DNA of 64,000 nt from CAVXYG01 sp963706835 (lineage in GTDB: Bacteria > Actinomycetota > Actinomycetes > S36-B12 > GCA-2699445): NCBI GenBank assembly GCA_963706835.1, contig CAVPOB010000014.1, positions 62,001-126,000 on the forward strand. Reading direction: 5' to 3'. How positions within the stretch are numbered: the first letter of the stretch is position 1; each line of letters starts with the position of its first letter. A program made the translations under genes and the position numbers. The notes under the pieces were generated by a model. It was not told where the DNA came from. It saw only the letters and a list, made by a program, of their open reading frames with translations, and made no database searches. Positions 45,488 to 55,896 of this stretch are shown in pieces.

Positions 45488-46119
45488 CAGCGGTGCGAGT
45501 GGTGATTGTCGATGACCATTTCCTCGTGCGCTCCGGCGTCCGGGCACAGCTGCCGCCAGACCTCCAGGTGGTCGGCGAGGCCGAGGACGTGGCCTCAGCG
45601 GTACGAGTCATCGCCGAGACGAAGCCGGACGTCGTGCTCCTCGATGTTCATCTGCCCGGCGGCGACGGTCCGGCAGTGATCCGGGAAGCCGCCGCAACGT
45701 CCCCGCAGACCCGCTACCTGGCGCTGTCGGTCTCCGACGCCGCCGAGGACGTCGTAGCGGTCGTGCGGGTCGGTGCCCGCGGGTACGTCACGAAATCGAT
45801 CAATGGCCCGGACCTCGCCGAGGCAGTGCGCCGAGTGGCGGCCGGCGAGGCGGTGTTCAGTCCCCGACTGGCCGGGTTCGTGCTGGACGCCTTCACCGGC
45901 GAAGCGGCCACCTCCGACGACGAGCTGGACCGGCTCACCCCGCGCGAGCGGGAGGTGATGCGGCTGATCGCCCGCGGCTACACCTACCGGGAAGCGGCCG
46001 GCGAGTTGTTCCTCAGCGTGAAGACCATCGAGACGCACGTCTCCGCCGTCCTGCGCAAGCTCCAGGTCTCCGACCGCCACGAGTTGGCGCGGTGGGCGCG
46101 GGCCCACCGGGTCGTCTGA
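45484..46119 (+). CDS. LuxR/NarL-family response regulator
   Basis: 211 residues. Receiver domain with VVIVDDHFLVRSGV (acidic pocket), phospho-Asp in DVVLLDVHLPGGDG, switch Ser/Thr in LALSVSD, and Lys in YVTKSI. A C-terminal LuxR helix-turn-helix follows (LTPREREVMRLIARGYTYRE, KTIETHVSAVLRKLQVSDRH). Partner of the PspC kinase through a 4-nt overlap. It probably controls its own divergent promoter region (CCCTGA repeats) and cell-envelope genes. Confidence 0.94.
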   Translation: MTAVRVVIVDDHFLVRSGVRAQLPPDLQVVGEAEDVASAVRVIAETKPDVVLLDVHLPGGDGPAVIREAAATSPQTRYLALSVSDAAEDVVAVVRVGARGYVTKSINGPDLAEAVRRVAAGEAVFSPRLAGFVLDAFTGEAATSDDELDRLTPREREVMRLIARGYTYREAAGELFLSVKTIETHVSAVLRKLQVSDRHELARWARAHRVV

Positions 46120-46120
46120 G

Positions 46121-46143
46121 CGCCGGCCTGACTGGCGCCGGCG
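46121..46143 (+). terminator. Possible hairpin terminator behind the response regulator
   Basis: CGCCGGC at 46121-46127 pairs with GCCGGCG at 46137-46143 around a 9-nt loop, immediately after the stop codon at 46119. The stem is short but very GC-rich. Confidence 0.45.
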
Positions 46144-46956
46144 GTTCCGCCACCCGGCTCGCCGCGTTCTCGCCGCGCCGCGGGTCCGCGCTTGTGGCGT
46201 TGATCGCTACGACCCCGGCGGATGCCGCCGAAGACGTCGCGATCGACACTGGCCGGAGGCGATTCCGCCCAGCCCACGTCGCGGCGGGGAGGTTGGGGGG
46301 CGACCCGCGGCGTCGAGTCCGCGGCGGGAAGACTGGCCGCTGATCGCTGCGAAATGCGGCGCTCGTGCGGGGCAGGGCTGCATGGGGTTCGGGGGCTGTG
46401 CAGCCGGTTCGGGGGCTGTTGCAGAATGACCTCCTCTTGGACCCCCGTGGAGGAGGATGTCGCACTTGACCCACTTCTGAACGTGCGAGTGGAGGGAGCG
46501 CCCTGCAATCGGGCCGGAGCGAAATGGCGCCTACCGGCTTCCATTGTTGCAGCAGCCTCTTCGGGGGCGGAATCGGCCGGTGTGCGGGGCCAGGGCTGCA
46601 CCCGGTTCGGGGGTTTGCACCCGGGACGGGGGCGGAATCGGCCGGTGTGGGGGCCAGGGCTGCACCCGGTTCGGGGGTTTGCACCCGGTTCGGGGGCGGA
46701 ATCGGCCGGTGTGGGGCGCAGAGCCCCCGTCTCGGGTGCAAACCCCCGAACCGGGTGCACGGTTGCCGCTCCGGAGGCGCTCTCAGCCCCCGTCCCGGGT
46801 GCAAACCCCCGCAACAGGTGCACAGTCGTCCATAGGTACACACAAGCCTCCGCCGCGGGAGCCCCGCACGGGTCACAGCGTCGAGCCCTCCGCCGCGGGT
46901 TCGCACCCCTGCAACGGTCGAACTGGCGCGGAACCGCGCAAACCGCGCGCCTGGCG
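46144..46956. other. Intergenic region with repeat element copy 2
   Basis: About 810 bp between convergent genes. 46144-46360 is GC-rich with no recognisable gene. 46380-46425 has two degenerate motifs (GGTTCGGGGGCTGTGCAG and GGTTCGGGGGCTGTTGCAG) that look like decayed boxes of the element. 46430-46560 is plain, and 46597-46822 is copy 2. 46823-46956 shows nothing clear beyond a repeated CCTCCGCCGCGGG (46849 and 46889). Open frames crossing it are repeat translations. Confidence 0.6.
46597..46822. repeat. Symmetric 226-bp intergenic repeat element, copy 2
   Basis: TGCACCC at 46597, 46616, 46661 and 46680; GGGTGCA at 46734, 46753, 46797 and 46816 (the last with one mismatch, AGGTGCA). The offsets are 0/19/64/83/137/156/200/219, so only the second forward pair is displaced by 1 bp from the other copies. 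After each forward pair the text CGGAATCGGCCGGTGTG is repeated. The copy lies between the convergent response regulator and flavoprotein genes. Confidence 0.9.
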
Positions 46957-48313
46957 TCAGACCATCCCGGCGGCCTTGCGGGCCGCCATCTGCACCGGGT
47001 CCCAGACCGGGGAGAAGGGTGGGGAGTAGCCGAGATCCAGGCTGGCCACGTCTTCGACGGTCATGCCGTTCCAGATGGCCGTGGACGCGATGTCGATGCG
47101 CTTGGCGGACCCGGCCATCCCGACGATCTGGCACCCCAGCATCCGCCCGGTGCCCTTCTCGGCGATGACCTTCACGCGGATCTTGCCGGAGCCCGGGAAG
47201 TAGTGGGCGCGGGTGTGGGCATTCACCGTCGCCGACACCACCGCCATTCCGAGCTCCTCCGCCTCCGCCTGCCGCAGCCCGCACCGGGAGATCTCCAGGT
47301 CGCACACCTTGGAGACCGCGGTGCGCAGCACCCCGGGGAACACCAGGTCCCCGCCGGCGATGTTGGCGCCGATGACGCGGCCGTGCTTGTTGGCGTGGGT
47401 CCCCAATGCCACGTGCATCCGCCGACCGGTCAACTTCCCGACGACCTCGACACAGTCGCCGCCGGCCCAGATGTTCCGGAACCCCTCCACGCGCTGGCGG
47501 TCATCGGTGAGGATCCCGCCGAACTGCCCGGTGGGCAGCCCCGCCTGCTTGGCCAGCTTGCTGTTCGGCTGCACGCCCAGCCCGAGGACCACGATGTCGG
47601 CCGGGATGCTGGAGGTCTCGGTGAGGACCGAGGCGACCCGACCGTCGGAGGCCGCCTCGATGGCCTGCACCGGCTCGCCGCCGCGATACGTGATGCCCAT
47701 GCCCTCCATCTCCGAGGCGATGAGTTCGCCCATGTCGGGGTCCAGCGATCGCATCGGCTGGTCGGCCAGATCGACGATGGTGACCTCCAGGCCCCGCTGC
47801 TGCATGGCCTCGGCCATCTCGATGCCGATGTAGCCGGCTCCCACGACGACGGCGTGCGTGGGGTTGCTCGCGCAGCGATTCCAGCGTGTCCAGACCATCG
47901 GTGAGCAACTGGATGCCGTGCACGCCGGGCAGATCGATGCCGGGGATCGGCGGGCGGACCGGCGTGGCGCCCGTGGCGATGACGAGGTCGTCGTAGTCGA
48001 GGATCTCCTCCTCACCTGAGACCAGATCACGCGCGGCCACGGTCTGCCGGCCGGTGTCGATGGCCGTGGCCTCCACCTGGGTACGGACCACCAGTCCCCG
48101 GGACCGGTGCTCCTCCGGCGGCCGCACCACGAGCCGGTCCGGACCGTCGACCTGCCCGGCCATCCAGTAGGGGATGCCGCACGCCGAGTAGGAGGTGTAG
48201 CGCTGCCGCTCGAGGATCGTGACCCTCACGTCGCGCTTCAGCGCCCGCTTCACCGCTGATGCCGCCGATGCTCCCGCCGCGTCGCCGCCGATGACAACTA
48301 CCTGCCTGGTCAT
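46957..48313 (-). CDS. CoA-disulfide reductase / NADH oxidase-like flavoprotein (one frameshift)
   Basis: About 450 residues. FAD fold MTRQVVVIGGDAAGASAASA, single redox Cys in YTSYSACGIPYWMAG (the CoADR/Nox pattern with one Cys, not a CxxxxC pair), NAD fold AVVVGAGYIGIEMAEAM, FAD-binding NIWAGGDCVEV and a dimerisation domain ending FSPVWDPVQMAARKAAG. The reading frame changes near 47870, where a CGCG stretch seems to have lost two bases (LESLR then SNPTHAVVVG). It reduces CoA disulfide or related disulfides, or oxygen; the choice is open. It converges on the response regulator across repeat copy 2. Confidence 0.88.
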
Positions 48314-48414
48314 GGCGCCAGTCTGGCAGCGGAAGGCTCCTGATGAGTCACCGCATCGCGTCCCTATCGCCGCCGCCGCTGGTCGCATACGCTGCAGGTG
48401 TGCCATGGCACCGC

Positions 48415-50558
48415 ATGACCCGGGGAATTCTCGCCACGGCCCTGGCCTGGGTCTTGGCGGTGACTCTCCTCGCCGTCGTGGCGCCCTCCGGCGAAGCCGC
48501 CAACCGGCGCTTCGTGGGCGGCTGGATCCCCTACTGGTCCACGGATGAGAATCTGCAGGCCTTCTCCTCCAACGCCGCGATCTTCTCCGATGTCAGCCCG
48601 TTCTGGCACGACCTGACCGGCGACACGACCATCGCGGACCAGGAGCAATCCGTTGAGCGCAGTGCCGTCATCGCCGCAGCCCGAGCGGCGGGGGTCCCGG
48701 TCGTGCCGGCGATCACCGATGGGATGGGCAAGGGCAAGGCTGGCCGCGGCCCTGGCCGATCCCGCCCGACGCTCCACGATGCGTGCAGACCATGGTGCGA
48801 CTGGCCGACGCGCGGGGCTACGACGGCCTCGACTTGGATCTGGAGGGCTTCGCGTACGCCGACGACAAGTCGACCTGGCCGACGACGCGGCCGCATTGGG
48901 TGCGCCTTCGTCGCCGAGCTGGGCCGACAACTGCGAGCCCGTGGCCAGGCGCTGCACGTCACGATCCCGCCCACCTACGACAGCCTGCGCAGTTCCACCA
49001 GCGGGTACTGGGTCTACGACTACGCGGGGATCGCCCCCCACGTGGACCGGGTCAGGCTGATGGCCTACGACTACAGCGTCAGCGCACCCGGGCCGATCGC
49101 CCCGTACGACTGGGTGCAGCGGATCGTGCGGTACGCCGTCACCCAGATCCCCGCCGGCAAGGTCGTGCTCGGGATTCCGACCTACGGCCGCGATTGGGTC
49201 ACCGGCATCTCGGGCACCTGCCCGGACGGCCAGGAGCCGTCTCGACGCTCGCTGACGGCCAATGCCGCCTGGGCCCTCGCTGAGGAGGAGGGCGCAACGG
49301 TGCGCTGGGACACCGCCGCCCGCGAACGGACCTTCACCTATACCCAGCAGTTGACCGACGGCAGCAGCACCTGCGGAGTGGCGCGCACCGTCTGGTTCGT
49401 CGACGGATCCGCAGTCTCGGAGCGGGCACAACTGTACTACCGCTACGGGATCGGCGGGGTTGCGCTGTGGACCGTCGGCGGCGCCGACGCCGCGCTCCTG
49501 GCAGGCGCTGCGGACGCTAGCCGCGGGTCGGGGCCTGCCCCTGAGCGCCGGGCAGGTGCTCGAGGTGCCCGTGGCGGGCGGTGTCGACGGGGGTGCCAGC
49601 GGACGCGGAGGCGGTCACGCTCAACGTGACGGTCACGGAGCCACGGACCTCGGGCTACTTCGGCGTCTACCCATGCGGCACCGCGTGGCCGGGTACGTCC
49701 AATGTGAACTTCACCGCCGGGCAGACGGTCGCGAACAACACGCTGGTCGGAGTAGGCCGGGACGGCAAGGTGTGCGTGTACACATCAGCCACCGCGCACG
49801 TCGTCGTCGATGCCAGCGGGTACTTCCCCTCCGGGTCGCCCTTCAGCCCCCGACAACCGGTCCGGCTCACCGACACGCGCAGCGGGGCGAGGCCAGCAGC
49901 CGGCAGCGATGTCGCCGTCGCAGTGCCGACCGGGATCGCCGCGGCCGCGCTCAGCATCGCCGTGACGCAGCCCGACCGAGGGGGATGGGTGAGCGCGTAC
50001 CCGTGCGGCACCGCGTGGCCGGGCACGTCCACCGTCAACTTCACCGAAGGTCAGACGATCGCCGCCAGCACGATCACCAAACCCGGCGCGAACGGCAAGG
50101 TGTGCCTGCGCACCTCGGCGTCGGCGCACCTGGTCGTTGACCTCATGGGAGTCTTGGGCAGCGGCAGCGGCTTCACGCCGGTGGTGCCCGCCCGCATCAC
50201 CGACACACGCATAGTGCCGGGCACTCGCATCGCGGGCGGCTCAGTCCTCGCCGTGACCGCCGGGGCAGCCGGGTCGGCGGTGGGTCTGAACGTCGCCGTC
50301 ACCCAGCCGGTCGCGGACGGCTGGGTGAGCGCCTATCCCTGCGGCGTCCCCTGGCCCGGTACGTCGACGGTGAACTTCGCCGCCGGCCAGACCATCGCGA
50401 ACGCTGCGATCGTGCGGGCCGACGGCAGCGGCAAGGTGTGTCTGCGCGCCAGCGCCGGCACGCATCTGGTGGTGGACCGCACCAGCGCGTTCGGTCCGAG
50501 CGGCGGATACTACGTGGCGACCACACCGAGGCGCCTCACCGACACCCGCGTCCCTTAG
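48415..50558 (+). CDS. Secreted GH18-family glycosidase with VYPCG repeats (frameshifted)
   Basis: A signal peptide (ILATALAWVLAVTLLAVVAP) is followed by a GH18 barrel: GGWIPYWSTDENLQAFSSNA, catalytic DGLDLDLEGFAY (DxxDxDxE, Glu at 48843-48845), RVRLMAYDYSVSAPGP, VVLGIPTYGRDW and GVALWTVGGAD. The C-terminus has three repeats of the VYPCG...VNFTAGQT...GKVCVYT...HVVVDASGYF type, each followed by RLTDTR. Frame changes occur near 48750, 48905, 49515 and 49590. The YaaH/spore-hydrolase-like barrel suggests cleavage of peptidoglycan or chitin-like glycans. The start may instead be GTG 48400. It is followed 3 nt later by the M15-like gene. Confidence 0.78.
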
Positions 50559-50561
50559 CAG

Positions 50562-52678
50562 GTGAATCTCCGCAAATCGGTTGTTCGAGCGCTGGCCGTT
50601 TGGCAGCGTAAGCAGGATGAAACCCTCAGGATCGGCCGGCTGTCCGGCGTCGCCGCAGTTGCGGCCCACCGCCGCTCGGGCCTGCTCCTCGCCCTGGCAC
50701 TGCGGTCACCGTTTCGCTGCTGCCGGCACCCAGCGCAACGGCCGCCGAGGAGTTGCCGGACCCGAAGCCGACGATCACCCTGCCCTCGCAGGTCGATCTG
50801 ATCGACGCCTACGAGGGGCAGACGGTCTGCGACCCGCGCCCAAGTCGGGACCCTGAAGCTCCGCGACACCCTCTGGCAGACCTACGGCCGGCGCTCCGGC
50901 GAGATCTGGGCGGGCATCTCCCGGGACTGCAACGTCACCTGGGACCAGGGGATCACCGAACACAAGGACGGGCGCGCGATCGACTGGGGCGTGAACGTCC
51001 GCAGGACGGGCAAGGCCTTCGGCGACGAGTTCGCCAAGTGGGCGATCGCCAACGATGGGGAGATCGCCCGGCGTATCGGCATCATGTACATCATCTGGGA
51101 CTCCAAGATGTGGCGCCTCTATGACATGGATCGGGGTTGGACGGAATACCGCAGCTGCAAGTCGTAGGTACACCGCCCCGTCCTATGACACGACCTGCCA
51201 CCGCGACCACATGCACATCTCGATGACCTGGCACGGGGCCGGGGCATGGACCTCCTGGTACGACGGGACGGCGGTCACGCAACCGGCGTGCCGCGCCGGC
51301 GACCCGATTCCCGCCAAGCCGGGCACGCCCGGCTCGCCCTCGCGTGCTGTTCGAGCCCCTCGCCGGCGTCGGCGTGAAAGACGGGATGTCCTGCTACCTC
51401 GGCAAGAGCATCCAGACCCTGCGCGTGCCGGTCCCCGAGGGACGCTCCGCGGCACAGCGGATCCGCGTGACCCATGTCCACACCAACGCCCCATCACCGG
51501 TCAAGATCTGGACCAGTGCGGGCAGCGAGGTGCGGTTGTCCCACACCTCTCGCGCCTCTGAGCACAGCCTCCGGCTCGGCTCGGACGGGCTGCTGTTCGT
51601 TCAGGCGCCCGTCGGCCAGGCCGGCATCCGGATCGAAGGCATCGGCCAGACGCTGCTGACCTCCGCGGTCTCCAGCGGCAGGGTCCTGGAAGTACCGGTA
51701 GCCGGCGGTTCGACCGGAGTGCCGAGCAACGCCGAGGCGGTGTCGCTGAACGTGACAGTGACGGAACCCGGGGGACCCGGCTACCTGACCGTCTACCCGT
51801 GCGGCAGCACTAGACCCTTGGCCTCGAACGTGAACTACACGGCGGGGCAGACGATCGCCAACGCGGTGGTGGTGGGTGTCGGCTCCGGCGGGAAGGTCTG
51901 CGTCTACGCATCGAGCACGACTCACGTCGTGGTGGATTACGCCGGATTCTTCCCCGCCGGGTCGCCGTTGACACCGTTGACGCCGAAGCGGCTCATCGAT
52001 ACGCGTCAGGCCGGGGGCAAGCCGGGCGCTGGCAGCGACACCGCGGTGCAACTGCCGGCCGGTGCCGCGGCGGGCGCGCTGATGGTCACCGTGACGCAGC
52101 CATCGGCCAGTGGGTGGGTATCCGCCTATCCGTGCGGTACGCAGTGGCCAGGCACATCCACGGTCAACTTCGTCGCCGGGCAGACGATCGCCGGCGGGGC
52201 CATCGTCCCGGCTGGCACGGACCGCAAGGTATGCGTGCGCTCCAGTGTCGAGACCCACGTCGTCGTCGACCTCATGGGCACCATGGACGAAGGCGGCGGG
52301 TTCACTGCGAACAGGCCAAGCCGCCAGGCCGACACGCGTCGCGATCCAGGCACGCCCGTGCAACCGGGCGGCGAGCTCGTCGTTCCCACCAATCCCGCCG
52401 CGCCCGCTGCGGTGGTGAACCTGACGACCACCGGCAGCAGCAATGCCGGCTGGATCCAGGCCTACCCCTGCGGCACCAAGCCCGCGCTCGCGTCGAATCT
52501 CAACTACGAGGCGGGCCAGACGATCGCCAACTCCGCCATCGTGAAGACCGGAAACGGCAAGGTCTGCGTCCGCACCAGTGCCTCGGCGCACGTCATCGTG
52601 GATCAGGCGGCGGCCTTGCCTGCCGGGATGTTCGAGCCGGCGCCACCGAAGCGGCTGAAGGACACGCGCCTGAGCTAA
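50562..52678 (+). CDS. Secreted M15-like (ARB-07466 domain) putative peptidase with VYPCG repeats (frameshifted)
   Basis: The signal region HRRSGLLLALAL continues after a frame change as VSLLPAPSATAA. The domain CDPRP...LKLRDTLWQTYG, ITEHKDGRAIDWGVN, RRIGIMYIIWDSKMW and HRDHMHISMTW matches the ARB-07466/VldE-type domain related to D-Ala-D-Ala metallopeptidases. The EHKDGRAID His/Asp and the DHMH His are the likely zinc ligands. Then come a jelly-roll-like segment and three VYPCG repeats (YLTVYPCGSTRPLASNVNYT, WVSAYPCGTQWPGTSTVNF, WIQAYPCGTKPALASNLNY), ending KRLKDTRLS. Frame changes lie near 50695, 50850, 51170 and 51340. Probably wall-associated; start GTG 50562 is tentative. Confidence 0.72.
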
Positions 52679-52788
52679 TCGCCGCACGGGCCGGGCCTGC
52701 ACGCACCGCCTGATGGGTCGCACGGTCGCCGGTCGATCGCGCCGGCGGCTCCGGGGCACCGGAGGGTCTGCTGTGGCAAGGTGTTGGC

Positions 52789-53517
52789 GTGACGGCGAGG
52801 CTGCTCGTGGCCATCCCGGCCTGGAACGAGGCAGAGACGATCGCCGAGGTGATCGCCGAGGTCCGCGCCGCGGTCCCCGAGGCGGACATCGCGGTGCTCG
52901 ATGACGCCTCCACCGACGCAACCGGCAAGCAGGCCGAGGCAGCCGGCGCCGTTGTCCTGACACTGCCGCGGCACGGCGGTGTGGGCACGGCCATGCGCGC
53001 TGCGTTTCGCCATGCTCGCGAGCACGACTACGACTCTGTGGTGCAGGTGGATGCCGATGGCCAGCACGATCCGGCCAGCATCCCAGACATTGTCGATGCG
53101 CTGCGTACCAGCAACGTCGTCGTCGGCACCAGGTTCGGAGGGGAGGGTGGCTACCCGCTGACCGGGCCTCGCCGTTGGACCATGTGGGCGCTTGCCAAGG
53201 GCTTCTCCCAACTGACCCGTACCACGCTCACCGACACCACCAGCGGGTTTCGCGGGGCAGACCGCCGCGCCATCGAGTTGTTCGCGCGCCAGTACCCGTC
53301 GGAGTACCTCGGCGACACGCTCGGATCGATCGTCATCGCTTCCCGGATGGGGCTGTCCATCGCCGAAGTCCCGGTGCGCATGCGGCCCCGGCAGGGGGGC
53401 CGCCCCAGCCACAACCCGATCCAGGCGGCGCTCCTGTTGGGCCGGTCAGCCGGGGAACTCGCAGCCGCACTGGCGCATGGGAGGCTGCGTCGGCCCGGGG
53501 GTCGGCAGTCCAGATGA
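52789..53517 (+). CDS. GT2-family glycosyltransferase (dolichyl/polyprenyl-phosphate mannose synthase-like)
   Basis: 242 residues, soluble: LLVAIPAWNEAETIAEVIAE, AVLDDASTDAT, GGVGTAMRAAFRHA, VVQVDADGQHDP (DxD-type metal site) and TDTTSGFRGADRRAIELF. This is the DPM1-like subgroup that makes polyprenyl-phosphate sugars; there is no C-terminal membrane anchor. The GTG at 52789 begins directly before the domain. First gene of the polysaccharide segment; the flippase starts about 35 nt later. Confidence 0.88.
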   Translation: MTARLLVAIPAWNEAETIAEVIAEVRAAVPEADIAVLDDASTDATGKQAEAAGAVVLTLPRHGGVGTAMRAAFRHAREHDYDSVVQVDADGQHDPASIPDIVDALRTSNVVVGTRFGGEGGYPLTGPRRWTMWALAKGFSQLTRTTLTDTTSGFRGADRRAIELFARQYPSEYLGDTLGSIVIASRMGLSIAEVPVRMRPRQGGRPSHNPIQAALLLGRSAGELAAALAHGRLRRPGGRQSR

Positions 53518-53551
53518 GTCCGCACATGTGCCGAAGCCGGGATCGGCCGCG

Positions 53552-54814
53552 ATGAGCACCGCGGTGGACTCGCGCGCCCGGAACACGGCAGTACGATCCG
53601 ATGCTCCCTCGCACGCTGCGATGATGGCCGGCTTCGGGGCGGTGGGCTTCTCAGCATTTCTGCTGCTTGCCGCTGGGCCCCGACTCCTCGGTCCGGCCGG
53701 GCACACCTCGCTGGCCCTGACGTGGACCGTGGTCACCATCATCGGCATCGGCATCGCGGCCCCGGGCGAACAGACGATCACTCGGGGAATCGCCTCCGGC
53801 GCCGGCATGGGCGTGGTGACGGCAGTGGGACGCCGACTGGCGCTGGTCCCGCTCGCCGTGGTCGGTCTGCTGCCGGTGGGCGTCATGGTGCTGGACAGCA
53901 AGCTCGTCGATGCCGCACTGTGGACCACCACGCTGGTGATCGCGGCCATCGGATGGGTGGTCGCGGCCGGAATCCGCGGGGTGCTCGCCGGGCGCCACCG
54001 CTTCGGCGCCTACGCCTTCACCCTGCTCGTCGAGGCTGCGGCTCGCACACTGCTGGTGTTCGCCGCAGCGGCCTGGGACGACTTCGCCGGAATGCTGCTG
54101 GCTGGCGCGATGGGCCTGCCGCTCCTGGCCAGCGCCCTCGCCGGCTGGCTGCTGCTGCGCCGGCACCTGGCGCTGCCCACCCCTGCCATCGGGGAGGACA
54201 GCAGCAAGGAACAACTGGCCATCACCACCGTGGCACTGGCGGGGCAGATCTGTCTCAGCAGCGCCCCCTTGTGGCTGCATGCGCAGTCGCCCGACGTGGC
54301 GATCGCGGGCGCCTTCGTCTCCGCCACCACCTACATGCGGATCCCACTGCTGCTCGCGGGGGGCATCTACGGACCCACACTGGCCGATGCTGCGCGGCAG
54401 TTCGCGCTGCGCAACCGGCGGGGCGTGCAGGTGCGGATCCTGACCGGACTCGCTGGCGGGGTGGGCGTCTCCGTGGCGGTGGTCGCGATGCTGCTCATCG
54501 CGGCCCGACCGGCCCTGTTCGTGCTCTACGGCGATGACGTCGACCTCTCAGACGGGGTGCTCGTCCTGCTCGGCTGGAGCACAGTGGGGTACGTGGGTGC
54601 CACGGTCCTGACGCAGGTGCTCTACGGCTGCCAGCGTGCGCCCTCGGCCGCTGCGGCGTGGATTCCCGCGGCGCTCATCACCACTCTGCTGTTGTCGCTC
54701 GCCGACAGCGACGTCGCGCGGATCGCCGCCGCCATGGCAGCGGGTCAGGTCATCGCCGTGGTGCTGCTGCTGGCGCTCATGCCGCGTGCGCTACCGGAAC
54801 GACCCCCACGATGA
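53552..54814 (+). CDS. MOP-superfamily polysaccharide flippase-like membrane protein
   Basis: 420 residues with about 12 membrane segments (AGFGAVGFSAFLLLAAGPRL, LALTWTVVTIIGIGIAAPGE, SATTYMRIPLLLAGGIYGPT). Topology and the PGEQ/ITRG segment resemble Wzx/MurJ-type lipid-linked oligosaccharide flippases, though sequence motifs in this group are weak. Start 53552 (MSTAVDSRARNT) is a choice among several in-frame codons. The stop overlaps the next GT start by 4 nt, so export and sugar transfer are coupled. Confidence 0.75.
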   Translation: MSTAVDSRARNTAVRSDAPSHAAMMAGFGAVGFSAFLLLAAGPRLLGPAGHTSLALTWTVVTIIGIGIAAPGEQTITRGIASGAGMGVVTAVGRRLALVPLAVVGLLPVGVMVLDSKLVDAALWTTTLVIAAIGWVVAAGIRGVLAGRHRFGAYAFTLLVEAAARTLLVFAAAAWDDFAGMLLAGAMGLPLLASALAGWLLLRRHLALPTPAIGEDSSKEQLAITTVALAGQICLSSAPLWLHAQSPDVAIAGAFVSATTYMRIPLLLAGGIYGPTLADAARQFALRNRRGVQVRILTGLAGGVGVSVAVVAMLLIAARPALFVLYGDDVDLSDGVLVLLGWSTVGYVGATVLTQVLYGCQRAPSAAAAWIPAALITTLLLSLADSDVARIAAAMAAGQVIAVVLLLALMPRALPERPPR

Positions 54815-55896
54815 CGCCGCCCGTCATCAGTGTCGTGGTGCTGGCCTATGGCGAAGAGCCGCTGCTCGGCGAGGTCATCGATGCAGTGCTGGCCTCCCGT
54901 GGGGTGGACGTCGATCTGGTGGTCGTGGACAACGGCTATACCGGCGGCCGACCGGGTGAGTTGGCAGGCCTGCGCTGGGTCGACCCGGGGCGCAACACCG
55001 GGTTTGCCGGAGGGGCCAACCTGGGGGCAGCGCGCTCTCGTGCGGCCTTCGTCGCCTTCCTCAACAGCGACGCCGTGGTCGCCCCCGATGCGCTCGCCGA
55101 ACTGGCCACCGAGCTGGGCGATCCGACGGTGGGAATAGCGACGGCTCAGGTGCTGCTCTACGACGAACCGGAGGTTGTCAACAGTGCCGGCAACCCGGTC
55201 CACTACAGCTTGCTGAGCTGGGCAGGCGGTTGGGGGGATCCCGCAGAGCTCCACGGCCACCCGCGAGACATCGCCAGCGGCAGCGGTTGCCTGCTGATGC
55301 TGCGCCGCGGCGTGTTCCAGCAACTCCAGGGCTTCTACGAGCCGCTGTTCGCCTATGGCGAGGACGTCGAGTTGAGCCTGCGGGCCTGGCAGGCCGGGCT
55401 CCGAGTGCGGTACGTGCCATCCGCCCGGGTCTGGCACCGCTACCGCTACCAGGGCACGGCAGGGAAGTACGCCGCTCTGGAGCGCAACCGTTGGAGCAAC
55501 ATCGCCACGCTCTACCAGCGCGGCACCCTGATCCGGCTGGCGCCGGGCCTGGTCGCGGTTGAGGCCGGCATCTGGTTCGCTGCCGCCCGCGGGCATTGGC
55601 TAGGGGACAAGATGCGGTCGGTGGGCGCGGTGCTGCGCGACCTCCCCGCCATACGGCGTCGCAGGCGCTGGGTACAAGACCATCGGATCATCCCTGACAG
55701 GCAGTTGATGCCGCTGCTGCGTGCTGCGATTGCGCCCAGCCAACGTAGCGGCGTGTCCGTGCCGGCCGCCGCGAATGCCCTCCTGGCTGCGCTGGGCCGC
55801 CTGGGGGGTGTCCCTGCGGAGGAGTCTGCCCGGCCAGTCCAGTTCTCGCCCACTATTCGCCGCTCGGCGCCAACCTCCGCGATCCCCCGCCGGTGA
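54811..55896 (+). CDS. GT2-family glycosyltransferase (rhamnosyl/galactofuranosyl-transferase-like)
   Basis: 361 residues. VISVVVLAYGEEPLLGEVID, LVVVDNGYTGGRP, NTGFAGGANLGAARSRAAFV, FLNSDAVVAPDALAEL (DxD-like) and GFYEPLFAYGEDVELSLRAW (the ED of the catalytic base region) match WbbL/GlfT-type GT2 enzymes. A C-terminal amphipathic stretch near residues 240-260 may touch the membrane. ATG 54811 overlaps the flippase stop (ATGA). Repeat element copy 3 follows. Confidence 0.88.
   Translation: MTPPVISVVVLAYGEEPLLGEVIDAVLASRGVDVDLVVVDNGYTGGRPGELAGLRWVDPGRNTGFAGGANLGAARSRAAFVAFLNSDAVVAPDALAELATELGDPTVGIATAQVLLYDEPEVVNSAGNPVHYSLLSWAGGWGDPAELHGHPRDIASGSGCLLMLRRGVFQQLQGFYEPLFAYGEDVELSLRAWQAGLRVRYVPSARVWHRYRYQGTAGKYAALERNRWSNIATLYQRGTLIRLAPGLVAVEAGIWFAAARGHWLGDKMRSVGAVLRDLPAIRRRRRWVQDHRIIPDRQLMPLLRAAIAPSQRSGVSVPAAANALLAALGRLGGVPAEESARPVQFSPTIRRSAPTSAIPRR

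Noticed and set aside
46524..47029. Apparent proteins with CTRxGGLHPxRG repeats at the three repeat loci
   Set aside because: The same strings appear in several frames and on both strands because they translate the repeat. Spacing, not a protein frame, is conserved between loci (the 19-bp unit is not a multiple of three).
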